In this document: positions 26,740 through 36,624 of the stretch, one piece after another
Layout of the letters: each line of letters begins with the position of its first letter
Numbering within the stretch: the stretch's first letter is position 1
DNA from: an uncultured Bacteroidales bacterium
GTDB taxonomy: Bacteria; Bacteroidota; Bacteroidia; Bacteroidales; UBA932
DNA length: 64,000 nucleotides
Assembly (NCBI GenBank): GCA_902491795.1
Contig: CABUIX010000001.1
Location: 41,627-105,626, forward strand
Direction: 5' to 3'
Program-made: the position numbers and the translations under genes
Notes under the pieces: generated by a model
Databases searched by the model: none
Told to the model about the DNA's origin: nothing
What the model saw: only the letters and a program-made list of their open reading frames with translations

Positions 26740-27897
26740 ATGCTTTATCACATTATAGACTGGCTTGACAGCCTCGGGGTTCACATCCCGGGCATGGGGC
26801 TCATGAACTACCTGTCGTTCAGGGCGCTGCTTGCAGCCGTCATCAGCATGCTGATAGCTTTCTTCGCCGGCAAGAAAATCATAGCCTGGCTTCAGAAAAA
26901 GCAGATCGGCGAGACCATCCGGGACCTCGGGCTCGAAGGACAGATGCAGAAAAAGGGCACCCCCACCATGGGCGGGATAATAATAATAATCTCGCTGCTG
27001 GGATCAGTGCTTCTGGTATGCCGCCTCGACAGCATATACACCATGCTTCTTGTCCTCACCACAATCTGGTGCGGCGGAATAGGCTTCGCCGATGACTACA
27101 TCAAGGTTTTCAGGCACAACAAGGAAGGCATGAGCGAAAAGGGCAAGCTGGTGCTTCAGTTCGGGCTCGGCCTGGTGATAGCCCTGACCGTATGCTTCAG
27201 CCCCGAGATCCCTACAGAAAGGCTGGTGACCACCATTCCGTTCGTCAAGGCCCATGAATTCGACTATTCGTGGCTGTCTCCTTTCAACGGCCAGCTCGGA
27301 GTATATGCCTCATGGGGCATCTACATGGTAATGATCATAATAGTGATACTCGCCTGCTCCAACGGAACGAACCTTACCGACGGCATGGACGGACTGTCAG
27401 CAGGGACTTCTGCAATAGTAGGAGTCGTAATCGGTGTCATGGCGTGGCTCGGAGGAGACGCCCTTGACTCGAAGTACCTGAACATAATGTACATTCCCGG
27501 TTCCGGCGAAGTGGCCGTGTTCATGGCCGCATTTGTCGGGGCGCTCATAGGCTTCCTCTGGTACAACACTTTCCCGGCCATGGTCTTCATGGGGGACACG
27601 GGAAGCTTGACAATAGGCGGAATCATCGGCGTCAGCGCCGTGCTGATACGCAAGGAGCTGCTGCTTCCGATACTTTGCGGCATATTCCTGATGGAGACAC
27701 TTTCTGTCATGATCCAGAGAACATGGTTCAAGTACACGAAGAAAAAATACGGTGAGGGGCGCAGGGTATTCCTCATGGCACCGCTGCACCACCACTACCA
27801 GAAAAAGGGAATTCCGGAATCCCGCATAGTCACACGATTCTGGATAATAGGAATAATATTGGCTATAAGCACGTTAGCATTGCTGAAAATCAGATAG
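26740..27897 (+). CDS. mraY: Phospho-MurNAc-pentapeptide transferase MraY
   Basis: This 385-residue integral membrane enzyme makes lipid I from UDP-MurNAc-pentapeptide and undecaprenyl phosphate. About ten transmembrane segments are seen, with family motifs KKGTPTMGG, DDYIKV, NGTNLTDGMDGL and the C-terminal APLHHHYQKKG. Catalytic aspartates lie in the DDYIK and DGMDG motifs. It is directly adjacent to murE and 12 bases before murD. Confidence 0.97.
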   Translation: MLYHIIDWLDSLGVHIPGMGLMNYLSFRALLAAVISMLIAFFAGKKIIAWLQKKQIGETIRDLGLEGQMQKKGTPTMGGIIIIISLLGSVLLVCRLDSIYTMLLVLTTIWCGGIGFADDYIKVFRHNKEGMSEKGKLVLQFGLGLVIALTVCFSPEIPTERLVTTIPFVKAHEFDYSWLSPFNGQLGVYASWGIYMVMIIIVILACSNGTNLTDGMDGLSAGTSAIVGVVIGVMAWLGGDALDSKYLNIMYIPGSGEVAVFMAAFVGALIGFLWYNTFPAMVFMGDTGSLTIGGIIGVSAVLIRKELLLPILCGIFLMETLSVMIQRTWFKYTKKKYGEGRRVFLMAPLHHHYQKKGIPESRIVTRFWIIGIILAISTLALLKIR

Positions 27898-27909
27898 GAG
27901 GTAATTCGC

Positions 27910-29250
27910 ATGGCTAGAATGGTAATTTTGGGCGGAGGAGAAAGCGGTGTCGGATCCGCAGTTCTCGCCAAGGTAAAAGGTTTCGATGTCTTCCTTTCCG
28001 ACAGCGGGAAGATCAAGCCCGAATATGCAGAGACCCTGAAGAAATGGGACATTCCTTATGAGGAAGGAGGCCATACCAGAGAGCTGGTCCTCAACGCCGA
28101 CGAAGTGGTGAAGAGTCCGGGCATACCTTCCACTGCCCCCATGATTCAGGAGCTTGTCTCACAGGGCACTCACATCATATCCGAAATAGAATTCGCCGGG
28201 CGCTATGACAGCGCCAAGAAAATCTGCATCACGGGATCGAACGGCAAGACAACCACCACTTCCCTGATACACTATCTCCTGTGCGAAGCCGGTCTTAATG
28301 CCGGACTGGGCGGGAACATAGGCAAGAGTTACGCAATGCAGGTGGCGACCGAGAAGCATGACTACTACGTGCTGGAAATCAGCAGTTTCCAGCTTGACAA
28401 CTGCTATGACTTCCGGCCCGACATCGCAGTGATCACAAACATAACCCCTGACCACCTCGACCGCTACGACCACGACATACAGAAATACGCCGCAGCAAAA
28501 TTCAGGCTGATACGAAACCTCAGGCCGGAAGACTGCTTCATATTCGACTCGGACGACGCAATCACCATCGAGAACCTGAGCAACATCGTCCTCAAGGCGA
28601 GAATGCTGCCTTTCACCCAGGAAAAGGAGGTCACTCAGGGTGCCTTCGTGCGCGGAGACAACATGGTACTGAGATTCGGCGACGACGAAACCGAAATTTA
28701 TCTCAAGGAACTGGCCCTTGGAGGAAAGCACAACCTGTACAACTCAATGGCCGCAGCCCTGGCAGCCAAGGCGACAGGCATCAGCAACGAAGTCATACGC
28801 AGGAGTCTCAAGACATTCCAGCCCATCGAGCACAGGCTTGAACCGGTACTGAGCGTCGGAGGCGTTCTCTACATCAACGATTCCAAGGCAACAAACATTG
28901 ATGCTGCGTGGTATGCCCTGGAATGCCAGACGAAGCCTGTCGTATGGATAGTCGGCGGCACAGACAAAGGAAACGACTACAGCGTGCTTGAGCAGCTGGT
29001 CAGGGAAAAGGTAAAGGCCATCGTGTGCCTCGGGATTGACAATGCCAAGATACACGCGGCCTTCGAAGACATTGTAGGAAAAGCACACATCTGTGACTGC
29101 ACCAGCGCCGACGAGGCCGTCAAGGCAGCAGCCACATATGCAAGTTCCGGAGACGTTGTGCTGCTCAGCCCCTGCTGCGCAAGCTTTGATCTCTTCAAGA
29201 ACTACGAAGACAGAGGCAGACAGTTCAAGGAAGCCGTAAGGAGACTGTAA
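27910..29250 (+). CDS. murD: UDP-MurNAc-L-alanine:D-glutamate ligase
   Basis: This 446-residue cytoplasmic Mur ligase has an N-terminal Rossmann-like domain (VILGGGESGVGSA), ATP site CITGSNGKTTTT, the ISSFQLD motif, NITPDHLDRYDH and the late NDSKATNIDA segment. It adds D-glutamate to UDP-MurNAc-L-Ala. All expected motifs are intact. Confidence 0.97.
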   Translation: MARMVILGGGESGVGSAVLAKVKGFDVFLSDSGKIKPEYAETLKKWDIPYEEGGHTRELVLNADEVVKSPGIPSTAPMIQELVSQGTHIISEIEFAGRYDSAKKICITGSNGKTTTTSLIHYLLCEAGLNAGLGGNIGKSYAMQVATEKHDYYVLEISSFQLDNCYDFRPDIAVITNITPDHLDRYDHDIQKYAAAKFRLIRNLRPEDCFIFDSDDAITIENLSNIVLKARMLPFTQEKEVTQGAFVRGDNMVLRFGDDETEIYLKELALGGKHNLYNSMAAALAAKATGISNEVIRRSLKTFQPIEHRLEPVLSVGGVLYINDSKATNIDAAWYALECQTKPVVWIVGGTDKGNDYSVLEQLVREKVKAIVCLGIDNAKIHAAFEDIVGKAHICDCTSADEAVKAAATYASSGDVVLLSPCCASFDLFKNYEDRGRQFKEAVRRL

Positions 29251-29260
29251 CACGACAGAT

Positions 29261-30634
29261 ATGGCAGCCAAAAGCAAAAAATTCTCATTATGGACTTTCG
29301 CCGACCGCTTTGAAGGAGACAAGGTGGTCTGGATAATCCTGCTCATGCTCTGCCTGATCTCAATTGTATGCATGTTCTCCTCAACCTCCAGGCTGCTGAC
29401 GGGAGACATGACAAGACTTGACCTCGTCAGGGAACAGGTCATTTTCGTGGCTGCCGGACTGGCAATAATAATCGGGCTCTACAACATCAGGAACATCAAG
29501 TGGTTCCGCTTCTTCAGCATGCTCGGATTCCCTCTGTCATTCCTGCTTCTGCTGATGCTGGACATACGTATCAACACCCCGGTAGTCAAGGCTCTGTACC
29601 TGAACGGGGCATACAGAATCCTTTCCGTTCCGGGAATACAGATCCATGTGTTCGAAGTTGTGAAGGTCGCGATGGTCCTGTATCTGGCATGGGCCCTGGA
29701 TTCGTTCAAGAAAGGGACGCTCAAGGGAAACATGAAACCGATATGGAAAAAGGTGCTTTACATTTATGCCCCTTTCCTTGTGACTTTCGTCATGATAATT
29801 CCGGGAGGCAACTCCAGTGCGCTTTTCATCGGGGCCATAATGTTCCTTGTCATCCTTCTGGGAGGAGGGAACCTGAAGGACCTGCTGATTCTCTTCTTCG
29901 CGGGCATGCTGATTATCGGGATATGCGTCGGAATATATCATGCGTCTGACGGAAAATACATGGAGAGGATTGGCACTGCGATTTCCAGAATCAGCGAGAC
30001 GCACGACTGGGAAGGCCAGTTCCTCAACAGCCGCAGGGGTTCAAAAGAATACCAGGAGGCAATTGACGCCTTGAGACAGCCGTACAGCGCAAAGATAGCC
30101 ATACACGAAGGCGGGCTAATCGGCAAGGGCCCCGGGCAGAGCACACAAAGATATGTGGTTCCGGACATGTCCGAGGACTACATGTTCAGTTTCATAATCG
30201 AAGAATACGGTCTGCTTGGAGGGATTCTGGTCATCTGTCTGTATGTGTCCCTGCTTGCAAGGGGATCCATAATAGTAAGGAACTGCGGCAATGACCTGTA
30301 TGCCAAGCTCAGCGTTGCAGGGCTGTGCCTGCTGATCAGCGGACAGGCATTCCTGCACATGTTCGTGAATGCCGACATAGGGCCCATGACCGGCCAGACA
30401 CTGCCGATGATAAGCCACGGCGCAAGCGCTTTCCTGTGCTTCAGCGTGGCATTCGGCGTGATACTCTCATTCAGCCGCATAGCGGCCAAAAGGATAGAAA
30501 AGGAAACACGCGAGGCACAGCCGCTGATGGACTCCAGAGAAGAAATCAGCGCCACCCTCGATGACCTTGATGCATTTGAATCCGGAAAAATGGACAATGA
30601 CGATGAAATACAGAAAATTACGGGCGATAATTAG
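29261..30634 (+). CDS. ftsW: Septal peptidoglycan glycosyltransferase FtsW (SEDS)
   Basis: This 457-residue SEDS-family protein has about ten transmembrane segments and a soluble C-terminal tail. Conserved stretches include GGNSSALFIGAIMF, the extracellular GLIGKGPGQS loop, the DYMFSFIIEEYGLLGG motif and the late GQTLPMISHGASAF. FtsW polymerises glycan strands together with FtsI. The C-terminus overlaps the murG start. Confidence 0.95.
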   Translation: MAAKSKKFSLWTFADRFEGDKVVWIILLMLCLISIVCMFSSTSRLLTGDMTRLDLVREQVIFVAAGLAIIIGLYNIRNIKWFRFFSMLGFPLSFLLLLMLDIRINTPVVKALYLNGAYRILSVPGIQIHVFEVVKVAMVLYLAWALDSFKKGTLKGNMKPIWKKVLYIYAPFLVTFVMIIPGGNSSALFIGAIMFLVILLGGGNLKDLLILFFAGMLIIGICVGIYHASDGKYMERIGTAISRISETHDWEGQFLNSRRGSKEYQEAIDALRQPYSAKIAIHEGGLIGKGPGQSTQRYVVPDMSEDYMFSFIIEEYGLLGGILVICLYVSLLARGSIIVRNCGNDLYAKLSVAGLCLLISGQAFLHMFVNADIGPMTGQTLPMISHGASAFLCFSVAFGVILSFSRIAAKRIEKETREAQPLMDSREEISATLDDLDAFESGKMDNDDEIQKITGDN

Positions 30635-31730
30635 CGGCGGCGGCACCGGCGGGCACATTTTCCCGGCCGTCTCCATAGCGGACAAACTGCGGGAACTCAA
30701 TCCGGAAACCGAGATACTCTTCGTCGGAGCGGAGGGCAGGATGGAAATGGAGAAAGTTCCGGCCGCCGGCTACAGGATTGTAGGACTTCCCATTGCAGGG
30801 CTTCAGCGCAAACTCAGCCTGCACAACATCGTGAACAACATCAAGCTGCCTTTCAAACTGGCCGAAAGCCAGAAAAGGGCGGCAACCATCATCGAGGAAT
30901 TCAACCCGGATGTTGCAATCGGCGTCGGAGGATATGCAAGCGCGCCCATGCTCAGGGAAGCGGCCAAGCTGCACATACCCACACTGATCCAGGAGCAGAA
31001 CAGCTATGCAGGACTGACGAACAAGATGCTCTCCAAAAAAGTGGACAGCATCTGTGTGGCCTACGAGGGCATGGAGAGATTCTTCCCCGCCGAAAAGATA
31101 AAGCTCACCGGGAATCCGATACGCAAGGACATCCACCCCTACTCTGCTGAGGAGCGCGAAGAGGGCCTGGCGTTCTATGGCTTCAGCAGTTCCCGCCGAC
31201 ACATCTGCGTAATAGGCGGGAGCCTCGGGAGCGGCACACTCAACTCGGCGATGAAAAAATGGATAAGCGAAGGCTGCCCGGGCGGAGATGACGTGGAGGT
31301 GCTGTGGCAATGCGGACGCTACTACAAAAAAGGCATAGACGAATTCATGAACGGGCGCAGCCTGCCCAACATTCGCTATACAGATTTCATAGCCAGGATG
31401 GACCTTGCCTACGCGATGTCCGACGTGCTGATCAGCCGGTCCGGGGCATCTTCAATCTCTGAAATCTGCGCTGCGGGAAAGGCCGCAGTGTTCGTGCCGT
31501 CTCCAAATGTCGCCGAAGACCACCAGACACACAATGCCATGGCGCTCGTCAGCAGAGGAGCAGCCATGATGGTCAGAGACGACGAGGCAGAAGAAAAACT
31601 GCTCAAGACCGCAACCGGACTCGTCCATGACAATGCAAGAATTGCAGAAATAGAAAAGAACGCCGCTTCCATGGCCCTTCCGGACGCGGCAAGCACAATT
31701 GCGGATGAAATTTACAGAATAGCAAAATGA
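30603..31730 (+). CDS. murG: UDP-GlcNAc:lipid I N-acetylglucosaminyltransferase
   Basis: The start is at ATG 30603 (MKYRKLRAII), with an equally possible ATG at 30597; both lie inside the ftsW end. The GT28 protein of about 375 residues has the N-terminal glycine loop SGGGTGGHIFPA, the second-lobe GGSLGS, and the UDP-GlcNAc site SRSGASSISE ... DHQTHNA. It converts lipid I to lipid II at the inner face of the membrane. The stop overlaps murC by ATGA. Confidence 0.95.
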   Translation: MKYRKLRAIISGGGTGGHIFPAVSIADKLRELNPETEILFVGAEGRMEMEKVPAAGYRIVGLPIAGLQRKLSLHNIVNNIKLPFKLAESQKRAATIIEEFNPDVAIGVGGYASAPMLREAAKLHIPTLIQEQNSYAGLTNKMLSKKVDSICVAYEGMERFFPAEKIKLTGNPIRKDIHPYSAEEREEGLAFYGFSSSRRHICVIGGSLGSGTLNSAMKKWISEGCPGGDDVEVLWQCGRYYKKGIDEFMNGRSLPNIRYTDFIARMDLAYAMSDVLISRSGASSISEICAAGKAAVFVPSPNVAEDHQTHNAMALVSRGAAMMVRDDEAEEKLLKTATGLVHDNARIAEIEKNAASMALPDAASTIADEIYRIAK

Positions 31731-33088
31731 AATATCAGAACATATACTTTATTGGAATCGGAGGCATCGGGATGAGTGCAATCGCGAGATTCTGCAAATT
31801 CAAGGGATGCAGAGTCTCCGGATATGACCGCACTCCATCCGACCTGACACATGCCCTCGAGACTGAAGGAATACAGGTGCACTATACAGATGACTGCAGC
31901 ATGATTCCGGCCGACGCCGAAAACACCCTGGTGATATATACTCCGGCTGTCCCCGAAGACTTCGGAGAACTCAAATACGCGAGAGAACATGGCTACAATG
32001 TGATCAAGCGTTCGAAAATGCTCGGGGAGCTCACACGCGGAGAGACCTGCCTGGCAGTCGCCGGCACACACGGAAAGACGACGACATCCACGATGATTGC
32101 ACACATCATCACGGAAGGAGGTCCCGGATGCTCCGCCTTTCTCGGAGGCATATCGAAGAACTACGGGACCAACATGCTGGTCAGCGATACCCCCGTCGTG
32201 GTTGCCGAAGCGGACGAATTCGACCGCTCTTTCCTGCAGTTGCACCCGGCCACCGCTGTCATCACCGCCATGGACGCCGACCACCTGGACATTTACGGGG
32301 ACCTTGCCCATGTTCAGCAGGCTTTCAGGGAGTTTGCCTCGCAGGTAAGTGAGACCCTGATCCTGAAATATGGTCTGCCCATCGCGTCGAGGGACGTGCA
32401 GGCAAAGATCTTCACCTACCATTTCGACAATCATGCGGCCGACTTTCATTCTGCAAACCTAAGGCTTGACCAAACCGGCCACTACATCTATGACCTGGTA
32501 TACCCCGGAGGGACACTTAGCGACATCCGTGTCGGAGCAATCGGCTGGGTCAATGTGGAGAACAGCATCGCCGCTGCAGCCGTATGCCTTTGCCGAGGGA
32601 TGGATGCCCAGAAGGTAAGACATGCAATTTCCACATTCGAAGGTGTCCGCAGGAGACTTGACGTGCACGTGAACCGGCCGGGACTCTGCTACAAGATCGG
32701 AAGTGCACATCACCCTGCAGAACTTCGGAGTGCAATCACCTCAGTGCGCCAGATCTTTCCCGGAAGGAAGATAACGGGAATTTTCCAGCCGCACCTCTAT
32801 ACCCGCACCAGGGACTTTGCGCCGGAATTCGCGGACTCCCTGAGCCTGCTGGACAAGCTGATCCTGCTCGACATATATCCGGCACGCGAGGAACCTGTCG
32901 AAGGAGTGACATCAGAGATCATATTCAGGGACGTCACCTGTCCTGAAAAGGTGATGATCACCAAGAATGAACTTATGGACTGCCTCTCACACGAACCGGT
33001 TGACGTGCTCATGACCCTTGGAGCGGGTGACATAGACCGTTTCGTGCCTGAAATAACCCGAATGCTAGAAAGCAGGAAAGAGTCATGA
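31727..33088 (+). CDS. murC: UDP-N-acetylmuramate:L-alanine ligase (unusual DDY motif)
   Basis: This 453-residue Mur ligase has the N-terminal GIGGIGMSA loop, ATP site AGTHGKTTTS, EADEFDRSF and the C-terminal PHLYTRTRDF motif. It should add L-alanine to UDP-MurNAc. One feature is odd: where the family normally reads DDYAHHP, this protein reads IGSAHHP (residues 324-330), so both aspartates and the tyrosine are missing while AHHP is kept. The reading frame is intact on both sides. The gene's place in the operon argues that it is functional. Confidence 0.93.
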   Translation: MKYQNIYFIGIGGIGMSAIARFCKFKGCRVSGYDRTPSDLTHALETEGIQVHYTDDCSMIPADAENTLVIYTPAVPEDFGELKYAREHGYNVIKRSKMLGELTRGETCLAVAGTHGKTTTSTMIAHIITEGGPGCSAFLGGISKNYGTNMLVSDTPVVVAEADEFDRSFLQLHPATAVITAMDADHLDIYGDLAHVQQAFREFASQVSETLILKYGLPIASRDVQAKIFTYHFDNHAADFHSANLRLDQTGHYIYDLVYPGGTLSDIRVGAIGWVNVENSIAAAAVCLCRGMDAQKVRHAISTFEGVRRRLDVHVNRPGLCYKIGSAHHPAELRSAITSVRQIFPGRKITGIFQPHLYTRTRDFAPEFADSLSLLDKLILLDIYPAREEPVEGVTSEIIFRDVTCPEKVMITKNELMDCLSHEPVDVLMTLGAGDIDRFVPEITRMLESRKES

Positions 33089-33873
33089 AAAAGAGTGTCC
33101 GATATACGGTTTCATCAGTGCTCGCCCTGCTGTTCTGCATAGGCATCTCCCTGTTGCTCGGTGCAACGAGGAGAGAAAAGGCCATGCTTGCATGCGAACA
33201 CGTTGAGGTGGAATTCAAGGACAGTCTCAAGTTCGTGACCGAAAAGGAAATCAAAAGCTGGCTCTCCCGCAACTACGGAGTCTGTACGGGACAGCGGCTC
33301 GACAGCCTGAACTTGGGCAGGATAGAGGAACTCCTGCTCAGCCGTGGCCCGATTGTAGGCTGCGAGGCCTGGACTGACTACGAAGGAGTCCTGCACATTG
33401 AAATACGGCAGCGCCAACCGGTAATCCGCTTCAGTTACGACGGGGACAAAGGCTATTATGTCGACAAGGACGGGTATATTTTCCCCCTGCACCGCGACTA
33501 CACCGCAGACGTCATGGTCATCGAAGGAGACATTCCCGTGCGACCTGCAGCCGGATACAGCGGACTGCCGGCGTCCGACCGGGACCGACAGTGGATTGAC
33601 GGAATGCTCGGATTCGAGAAGGCAATAGGCAGGTCCCGCACATGGAAAGGACTCATAAGCCGGACAATGATAAGGGACAACGGCGACATTGCCCTGACCC
33701 TTGGTTCCGGTGACGAGACATACATCATAGGGGATCCCGGAAGACTTGACGAAAAGCTTTCGGGAATAGCGGTATACCAGAAGGAAATCAAGCCGGAAGC
33801 CGGCGAAAATCATTATAAAGTCGTCAATCTGAAATATAAAAACCAAATAATATGCAGGCAGAAAGATACATAG
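33085..33873 (+). CDS. ftsQ: Cell division protein FtsQ
   Basis: This 262-residue bitopic protein has one transmembrane segment (about residues 8-27), then a POTRA-like region (VEFKDSLKFVTEKEIKSWL, SLNLGRIEELLLSRGPIVGCEAW) and a beta domain with the IEIRQRQPVIRF segment typical of FtsQ. It organises the FtsQLB complex in the periplasm. It overlaps murC by four bases and ftsA by 22. Confidence 0.9.
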   Translation: MKKSVRYTVSSVLALLFCIGISLLLGATRREKAMLACEHVEVEFKDSLKFVTEKEIKSWLSRNYGVCTGQRLDSLNLGRIEELLLSRGPIVGCEAWTDYEGVLHIEIRQRQPVIRFSYDGDKGYYVDKDGYIFPLHRDYTADVMVIEGDIPVRPAAGYSGLPASDRDRQWIDGMLGFEKAIGRSRTWKGLISRTMIRDNGDIALTLGSGDETYIIGDPGRLDEKLSGIAVYQKEIKPEAGENHYKVVNLKYKNQIICRQKDT

Positions 33874-35279
33874 CAGCGGCGGACATAGGGACATCCAAAA
33901 TCGCCCTCAGTGTCGCCAAGGTGGACGGAGACGACGTCCAGGTCATCTACTACAAGGAAGTGCCCTCAGAAGGCGTCCAGTACAGCAGCGTATATAATCC
34001 AAAGAAGGCGTCGGAGCCGCTCAAGTCAGCAATAGCGGAAGCGGAGAAGGAACTCAACATCAAGATCCTGCAGCTGGTGGTCGGGATGCCGCGGTACAGT
34101 GTCCGTCAGGAAACGGCCAGTGCGGTGATGAAGCGCAGCGATCCCGACTCATGCATCACAAGGGAAGAGATCAACACGCTCAAGAGCATAGCAATAGATT
34201 CATATCCTCTTGATGACCAGGCCAAGGAAGAGATTTACGGAGCTGTCGCCCAATCCTTCTCGGCGGATGAGGATCTGGTATGCGCATGCGAGAACGACGT
34301 GATCGGAGTCCCAGCCGAAAGCATTGAGGGACACTTCAAGATCTTCATCGGCCAGAAGAAAGCCGTCAACAACATCGACTTCATGCTCAACATGATAGGG
34401 GTGGCACCTGCCCGCAAGATATTTACCCCCAATGCTGTTGCCCAGGCAGTACTCAGCGATGCCGAAAAGGAAAACGGCGTTGCCCTGGTGGAGATAGGAG
34501 CCGGAGCGACATCGGTCACCATTTACAAGGGAAGACTGCTGCGGCACTACTCTTCAATCCCGTTCGGCGGAAAGAACATCACCTCTGACATCAGATATGA
34601 ATGCGGATTCACGGAATCCCTTGCCGAGAACGTGAAACTCGCATTCGGGGCATGCCTTCCGGACAAGCTGCAGAATCTTGGCGACAAGATAATCCAGATA
34701 AACGATGAGGAAAGCGGTTCATACGAGCAACTCCCGGTCAAATACCTTTCCGAAATCATCACCTGCCGCGCCAAGGAGATCCTCGAGGCTGTGCTTTACC
34801 AGATTCAGGAAAGCGGATACGCCGACAGACTCCGCAACGGCATAGTGCTCACCGGAGGAGGGGCGGCTCTGGTCAATCTCCCGCACATGCTCAAAGAGAT
34901 GTCTGGATACACGGTTAGAGTGGGATATCCGAGGACCCAGGTCTTCAGTTCCGGCGGCTGCCCCGGAGCATCCGAAACTTCAGCGGCTGCCTCCATAGGC
35001 ATGATACTCGAGGCCCGCAGGGACAACCACCTCAACTGCATAGAGGAGACCGACGGCAGCAAGGAGCCTGTCGTGGAAGAAACGGCAAGCGAAGGCAAAC
35101 TGTTTGACGTGGACGAGGTAATCAATCCCGAAGACGTCAAGAAAGTCCAGAAGACCGGCGAGGGCAACGAACACAAGCCCAGAATCACCTGGACCACAAA
35201 GCTCCGGAAAAAAATCAGCAACAGCCTGGAAGGAGCCTTTGACAGCACAGTAGGAAATTTGTTTGATTCAATGGAGTAA
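33852..35279 (+). CDS. ftsA: Cell division actin homologue FtsA
   Basis: This 475-residue actin-fold protein has phosphate-1 motif ADIGTSKIAL, the SHS2-like 1C domain after it, the VEIGAGATSVTIY phosphate-2 region and the LTGGGAALVNLPHM adenosine motif. It tethers FtsZ to the membrane. A linker rich in E/D/K (about residues 400-440) precedes a basic, amphipathic-looking C-terminus (TTKLRKKISNSLEGAF) that probably binds membrane. Six bases separate it from ftsZ. Confidence 0.95.
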   Translation: MQAERYIAAADIGTSKIALSVAKVDGDDVQVIYYKEVPSEGVQYSSVYNPKKASEPLKSAIAEAEKELNIKILQLVVGMPRYSVRQETASAVMKRSDPDSCITREEINTLKSIAIDSYPLDDQAKEEIYGAVAQSFSADEDLVCACENDVIGVPAESIEGHFKIFIGQKKAVNNIDFMLNMIGVAPARKIFTPNAVAQAVLSDAEKENGVALVEIGAGATSVTIYKGRLLRHYSSIPFGGKNITSDIRYECGFTESLAENVKLAFGACLPDKLQNLGDKIIQINDEESGSYEQLPVKYLSEIITCRAKEILEAVLYQIQESGYADRLRNGIVLTGGGAALVNLPHMLKEMSGYTVRVGYPRTQVFSSGGCPGASETSAAASIGMILEARRDNHLNCIEETDGSKEPVVEETASEGKLFDVDEVINPEDVKKVQKTGEGNEHKPRITWTTKLRKKISNSLEGAFDSTVGNLFDSME

Positions 35280-35285
35280 CAGACT

Positions 35286-36542
35286 ATGGCAGAAGACAAT
35301 ACAATGGACCGGATGTTGGATTCGATAACACCGGTGAACTGGGCCGCTTCCGACGAGATAATCAAGGTTCTCGGTGTCGGAGGAGGAGGCTGCAATGCAG
35401 TCAACTACATGTTCAGCAAGGGCATAAAGGGCTGCAGTTTCGTGGTGTGCAACACTGACTCTCAGGCCCTCAAATGCAGTCCCGTTCCCACACAGATCCA
35501 GATGGGCCGCGGGCTGGGAGCCGGGACCAACCCGATCAACGGCCGCAACGCCGCAATCGAAAGCCAGGACCAGATAGAAAAGATCGTGCTGGACACCAAC
35601 ACCAAGATGCTGTTCATCACGGCCGGCATGGGAGGAGGCACAGGTACCGGAGCTGCCCCCGTGATTGCCAAGATGGCAAAGGAAAAAGGCATACTGACCG
35701 TTGCGGTGGTAACACTCCCCTTCCTCAATGAGGGCAACGATTCCCTGTCCCGCGCCATTGACGGAATACACGAGCTGGAGAAGAACGTCGACAGCCTGCT
35801 GCTCATAAACAACGAGAAGCTGCACGAATATTACGGCAACCAGCTGATCCAGGACGCCTTCCCCAAGGCCAACGAGGTCCTGGCGACGGCAGTGCGCGGC
35901 ATAATCGAAATCATAAAGAAACCGGGATACATCAACGTGGACTTCAAGGATGTCGAAGCGATGATGCGCAACAGCGGAATGGCCCTTATGGGCAGCGGCG
36001 AAGGCAGCGGCCCGAACCGTATCGAAGATGCCGTGAAGGCTGCCTTTGAATCCCCTCTGCTCAACGACTTCGACCTCAAGTCAGCCAAGAAGGTACTGAT
36101 CAACATAACCTGCGGCCACAACGAAAAAGGCCTCACCATGGATGACCTGAAGGAAATCAACCAGAAGATTGACGAATATACCGACAAGGCGAACAATTTC
36201 AAGCGCGGCCTTATCTGGGACGACGACCCCGGAATCGGTGATACCATAAGGATCACCTCTATCGTCACCGGGCTCCGCTTCTCCGACGTGATCGGACCAG
36301 CCCGTGACATAGGCAACTACATAATGATCAACCGCAACTTCGTGTACGACAAGACGGAGGCCGCCCGCGGCGACGGCATTTCCCTCTATGAGGATGTCGG
36401 TTCGCAGCAGATCGGATACAACACGAAGAGCAACGTACGCTCGTTCAGCTTCGATCCGGAAGAGAAGCCCTGCCTGGCAGTAGGCCCCGGAGAAAGCATT
36501 TCAGATCTCGAGAACATACCGGCCATCCGCAGGACTAAGTGA
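35286..36542 (+). CDS. ftsZ: Cell division GTPase FtsZ
   Basis: This 418-residue tubulin homologue has VLGVGGGGCNAVNYM at the N-terminus, the tubulin signature GGGTGTGAAP, and the T7-loop region GFxDVEAMM-like NVDFKDVEAMMRNSG. Its C-terminal linker is short, and the end ENIPAIRRTK resembles the conserved peptide that binds FtsA. It forms the Z-ring and closes the dcw cluster. Confidence 0.97.
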   Translation: MAEDNTMDRMLDSITPVNWAASDEIIKVLGVGGGGCNAVNYMFSKGIKGCSFVVCNTDSQALKCSPVPTQIQMGRGLGAGTNPINGRNAAIESQDQIEKIVLDTNTKMLFITAGMGGGTGTGAAPVIAKMAKEKGILTVAVVTLPFLNEGNDSLSRAIDGIHELEKNVDSLLLINNEKLHEYYGNQLIQDAFPKANEVLATAVRGIIEIIKKPGYINVDFKDVEAMMRNSGMALMGSGEGSGPNRIEDAVKAAFESPLLNDFDLKSAKKVLINITCGHNEKGLTMDDLKEINQKIDEYTDKANNFKRGLIWDDDPGIGDTIRITSIVTGLRFSDVIGPARDIGNYIMINRNFVYDKTEAARGDGISLYEDVGSQQIGYNTKSNVRSFSFDPEEKPCLAVGPGESISDLENIPAIRRTK

Positions 36543-36596
36543 ACGGCACAAGAGGCCATAACTTCCGCCGCTGGTACACTTGTTTGAAAATTTCTG

Positions 36597-36604
36597 TATT
36601 TTTG
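36597..36604 (+). promoter_or_regulatory. -7 box upstream of gltX
   Basis: TATTTTTG fits the Bacteroidetes -7 consensus, 20 bases before the chosen gltX ATG at 36625. A TTTG at 36583 is too close to serve as -33. It suggests gltX is transcribed separately from the dcw cluster with a very short leader. Confidence 0.45.
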
Positions 36605-36624
36605 CCGGACTTGGATTCATTGAC

